64,000 nucleotides of DNA from Nitrososphaeraceae archaeon (GTDB lineage: Archaea > Thermoproteota > Nitrososphaeria > Nitrososphaerales > Nitrososphaeraceae). Position 1 is the stretch's first letter; each line of letters opens with the position of its first letter. The stretch is taken from positions 310,001 to 374,000 of the forward strand of contig JALDRC010000002.1 of NCBI GenBank assembly GCA_031316115.1. Reading direction: 5' to 3'. Both the position numbers and the translations under genes were made by a program. Below, one piece after another: positions 63,494 to 64,000 of the stretch. The notes beneath the pieces are model-generated. The model saw only the letters and a program-made list of their open reading frames with translations. It was not told the origin of the DNA and did not search any database.

Positions 63494-64000
63494 GTAAAAG
63501 TAGAGTTAGAGGGTGAAGATATCAAACCTCAAACTATCCAAACCCCTGAATTTGGTACAATATCTCAAAAAATGATTATATGTATACTTAAAGATGTGTT
63601 TAAGGCTAAACCACCTAAAAGACATAACATTGCAAGAAGTCTGGTATTCGATTTAACTATATTGGAAAAGTTGGGACAGGTATATGATTTAGATATTAAT
63701 GTCAAAGTCAGGAGAAAGACAACAACAGATTTAGAAAATGGGACACATGGGACACATGAGACGCATTTTGGGAACCCTCCCGGACTAGATTCTAACATTT
63801 ATGACACGGAATTGGAAGAAACTACCCTTCTCGAGGACGAATCTACTAAAAAGCCAGAAAATAACCATGAAAAAAGTGATAATAACGCTCAATTACCTTC
63901 TCCTGAAGGGGAAAGCAGTCCAGATAGTGAAGAATCAACTCAAAGTACTACTGAAAATAATGATATTGATCGGGACTGTTCCAATAATGCGTCCCAAGCG
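63494..64000 (+). pseudogene. Element P-loop ATPase, 3' part, runs off the window
   Basis: The frame V-K-V-E-L-E-G-E-D-I-K is open for all 169 codons up to the window edge, with no stop and no good start of its own. The first 80 residues are helix-rich (M-I-I-C-I-L-K-D-V-F-K, L-T-I-L-E-K-L-G-Q-V-Y-D-L-D), like a winged-helix end of such ATPases. After that it is acidic low-complexity, with H-G-T-H-E-T-H near residue 80. It belongs with the frame ending at 63344. Confidence 0.75.

Noticed and set aside
63565-63798. 77-codon frame opposite the ATPase 3' part
   Set aside because: It is antisense to the open ATPase frame and has no features of its own.

Overview
The window is AT-rich archaeal chromosome (roughly 30% GC by eye). 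It carries an archaeal S10/spc ribosomal protein cluster with S4e and the RNase P protein Rnp1, a proteasome alpha subunit, archaeal phosphoglycerate mutase (ApgM), a DUF371 protein, P-II, GGPP synthase, an F420-type luciferase-like oxidoreductase and many TTG-started, apparently leaderless genes with a TATA element about 26 nt upstream. This combination suggests Nitrososphaerota (Thaumarchaeota), most likely a soil Nitrososphaeraceae lineage. That placement is an inference; no rRNA or amo gene is present to confirm it.

Layout. 1-13.0 kb is loosely packed accessory chromosome: universal stress proteins, a rhodanese-rhodanese-metallo-beta-lactamase fusion, P-II, a decayed IS6-like transposase, UV endonuclease UvsE, a family I CoA-transferase, a COG2187 kinase-like protein and a GH130 protein, separated by long AT-rich gaps. 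13.4-43 kb is mostly housekeeping: FolD and 5-formyl-THF cyclo-ligase, purine synthesis genes (purD, purN, purF, purL, purQ, purS, purC), a Pit-type phosphate transporter with its DUF47 partner, apgM, two more stress proteins, trmI, argS and phosphoglycolate phosphatase. 43.4-54.4 kb is the information-processing block: psmA, a thioredoxin-like protein, a SPOUT methyltransferase, then L3-L4-L23-S19-L22-S3-L29-Rnp1-S17-L14-L24-S4e-L5-S14-S8-L6. L2 is absent between L23 and S19. GGPP synthase, a tRNA-Glu with a probable D-loop intron and a CADD-type pABA synthase follow.

From about 56.8 kb to the end of the window lies an integrated mobile element. A tyrosine integrase starts 47 bp after a tRNA(CAT) gene and is followed by the C-terminal remnant of a second integrase. 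Then come small cargo genes (a cupredoxin-like membrane protein without the copper cysteine, a zinc ribbon, ribbon-helix-helix proteins, a winged-helix regulator) and a large P-loop ATPase. The ATPase gene is split by a 141-bp miniature transposon with 20-bp perfect terminal inverted repeats and an 8-bp target duplication. Removing the insert and one duplication restores the frame to the end of the window. The other end of the element lies beyond the window.

How the genes fit together: the C1-folate genes (FolD, cyclo-ligase, CADD-like pABA synthase) supply and recycle the folate cofactor that PurN needs, and seven purine biosynthesis proteins are encoded within about 23 kb in several transcription units.
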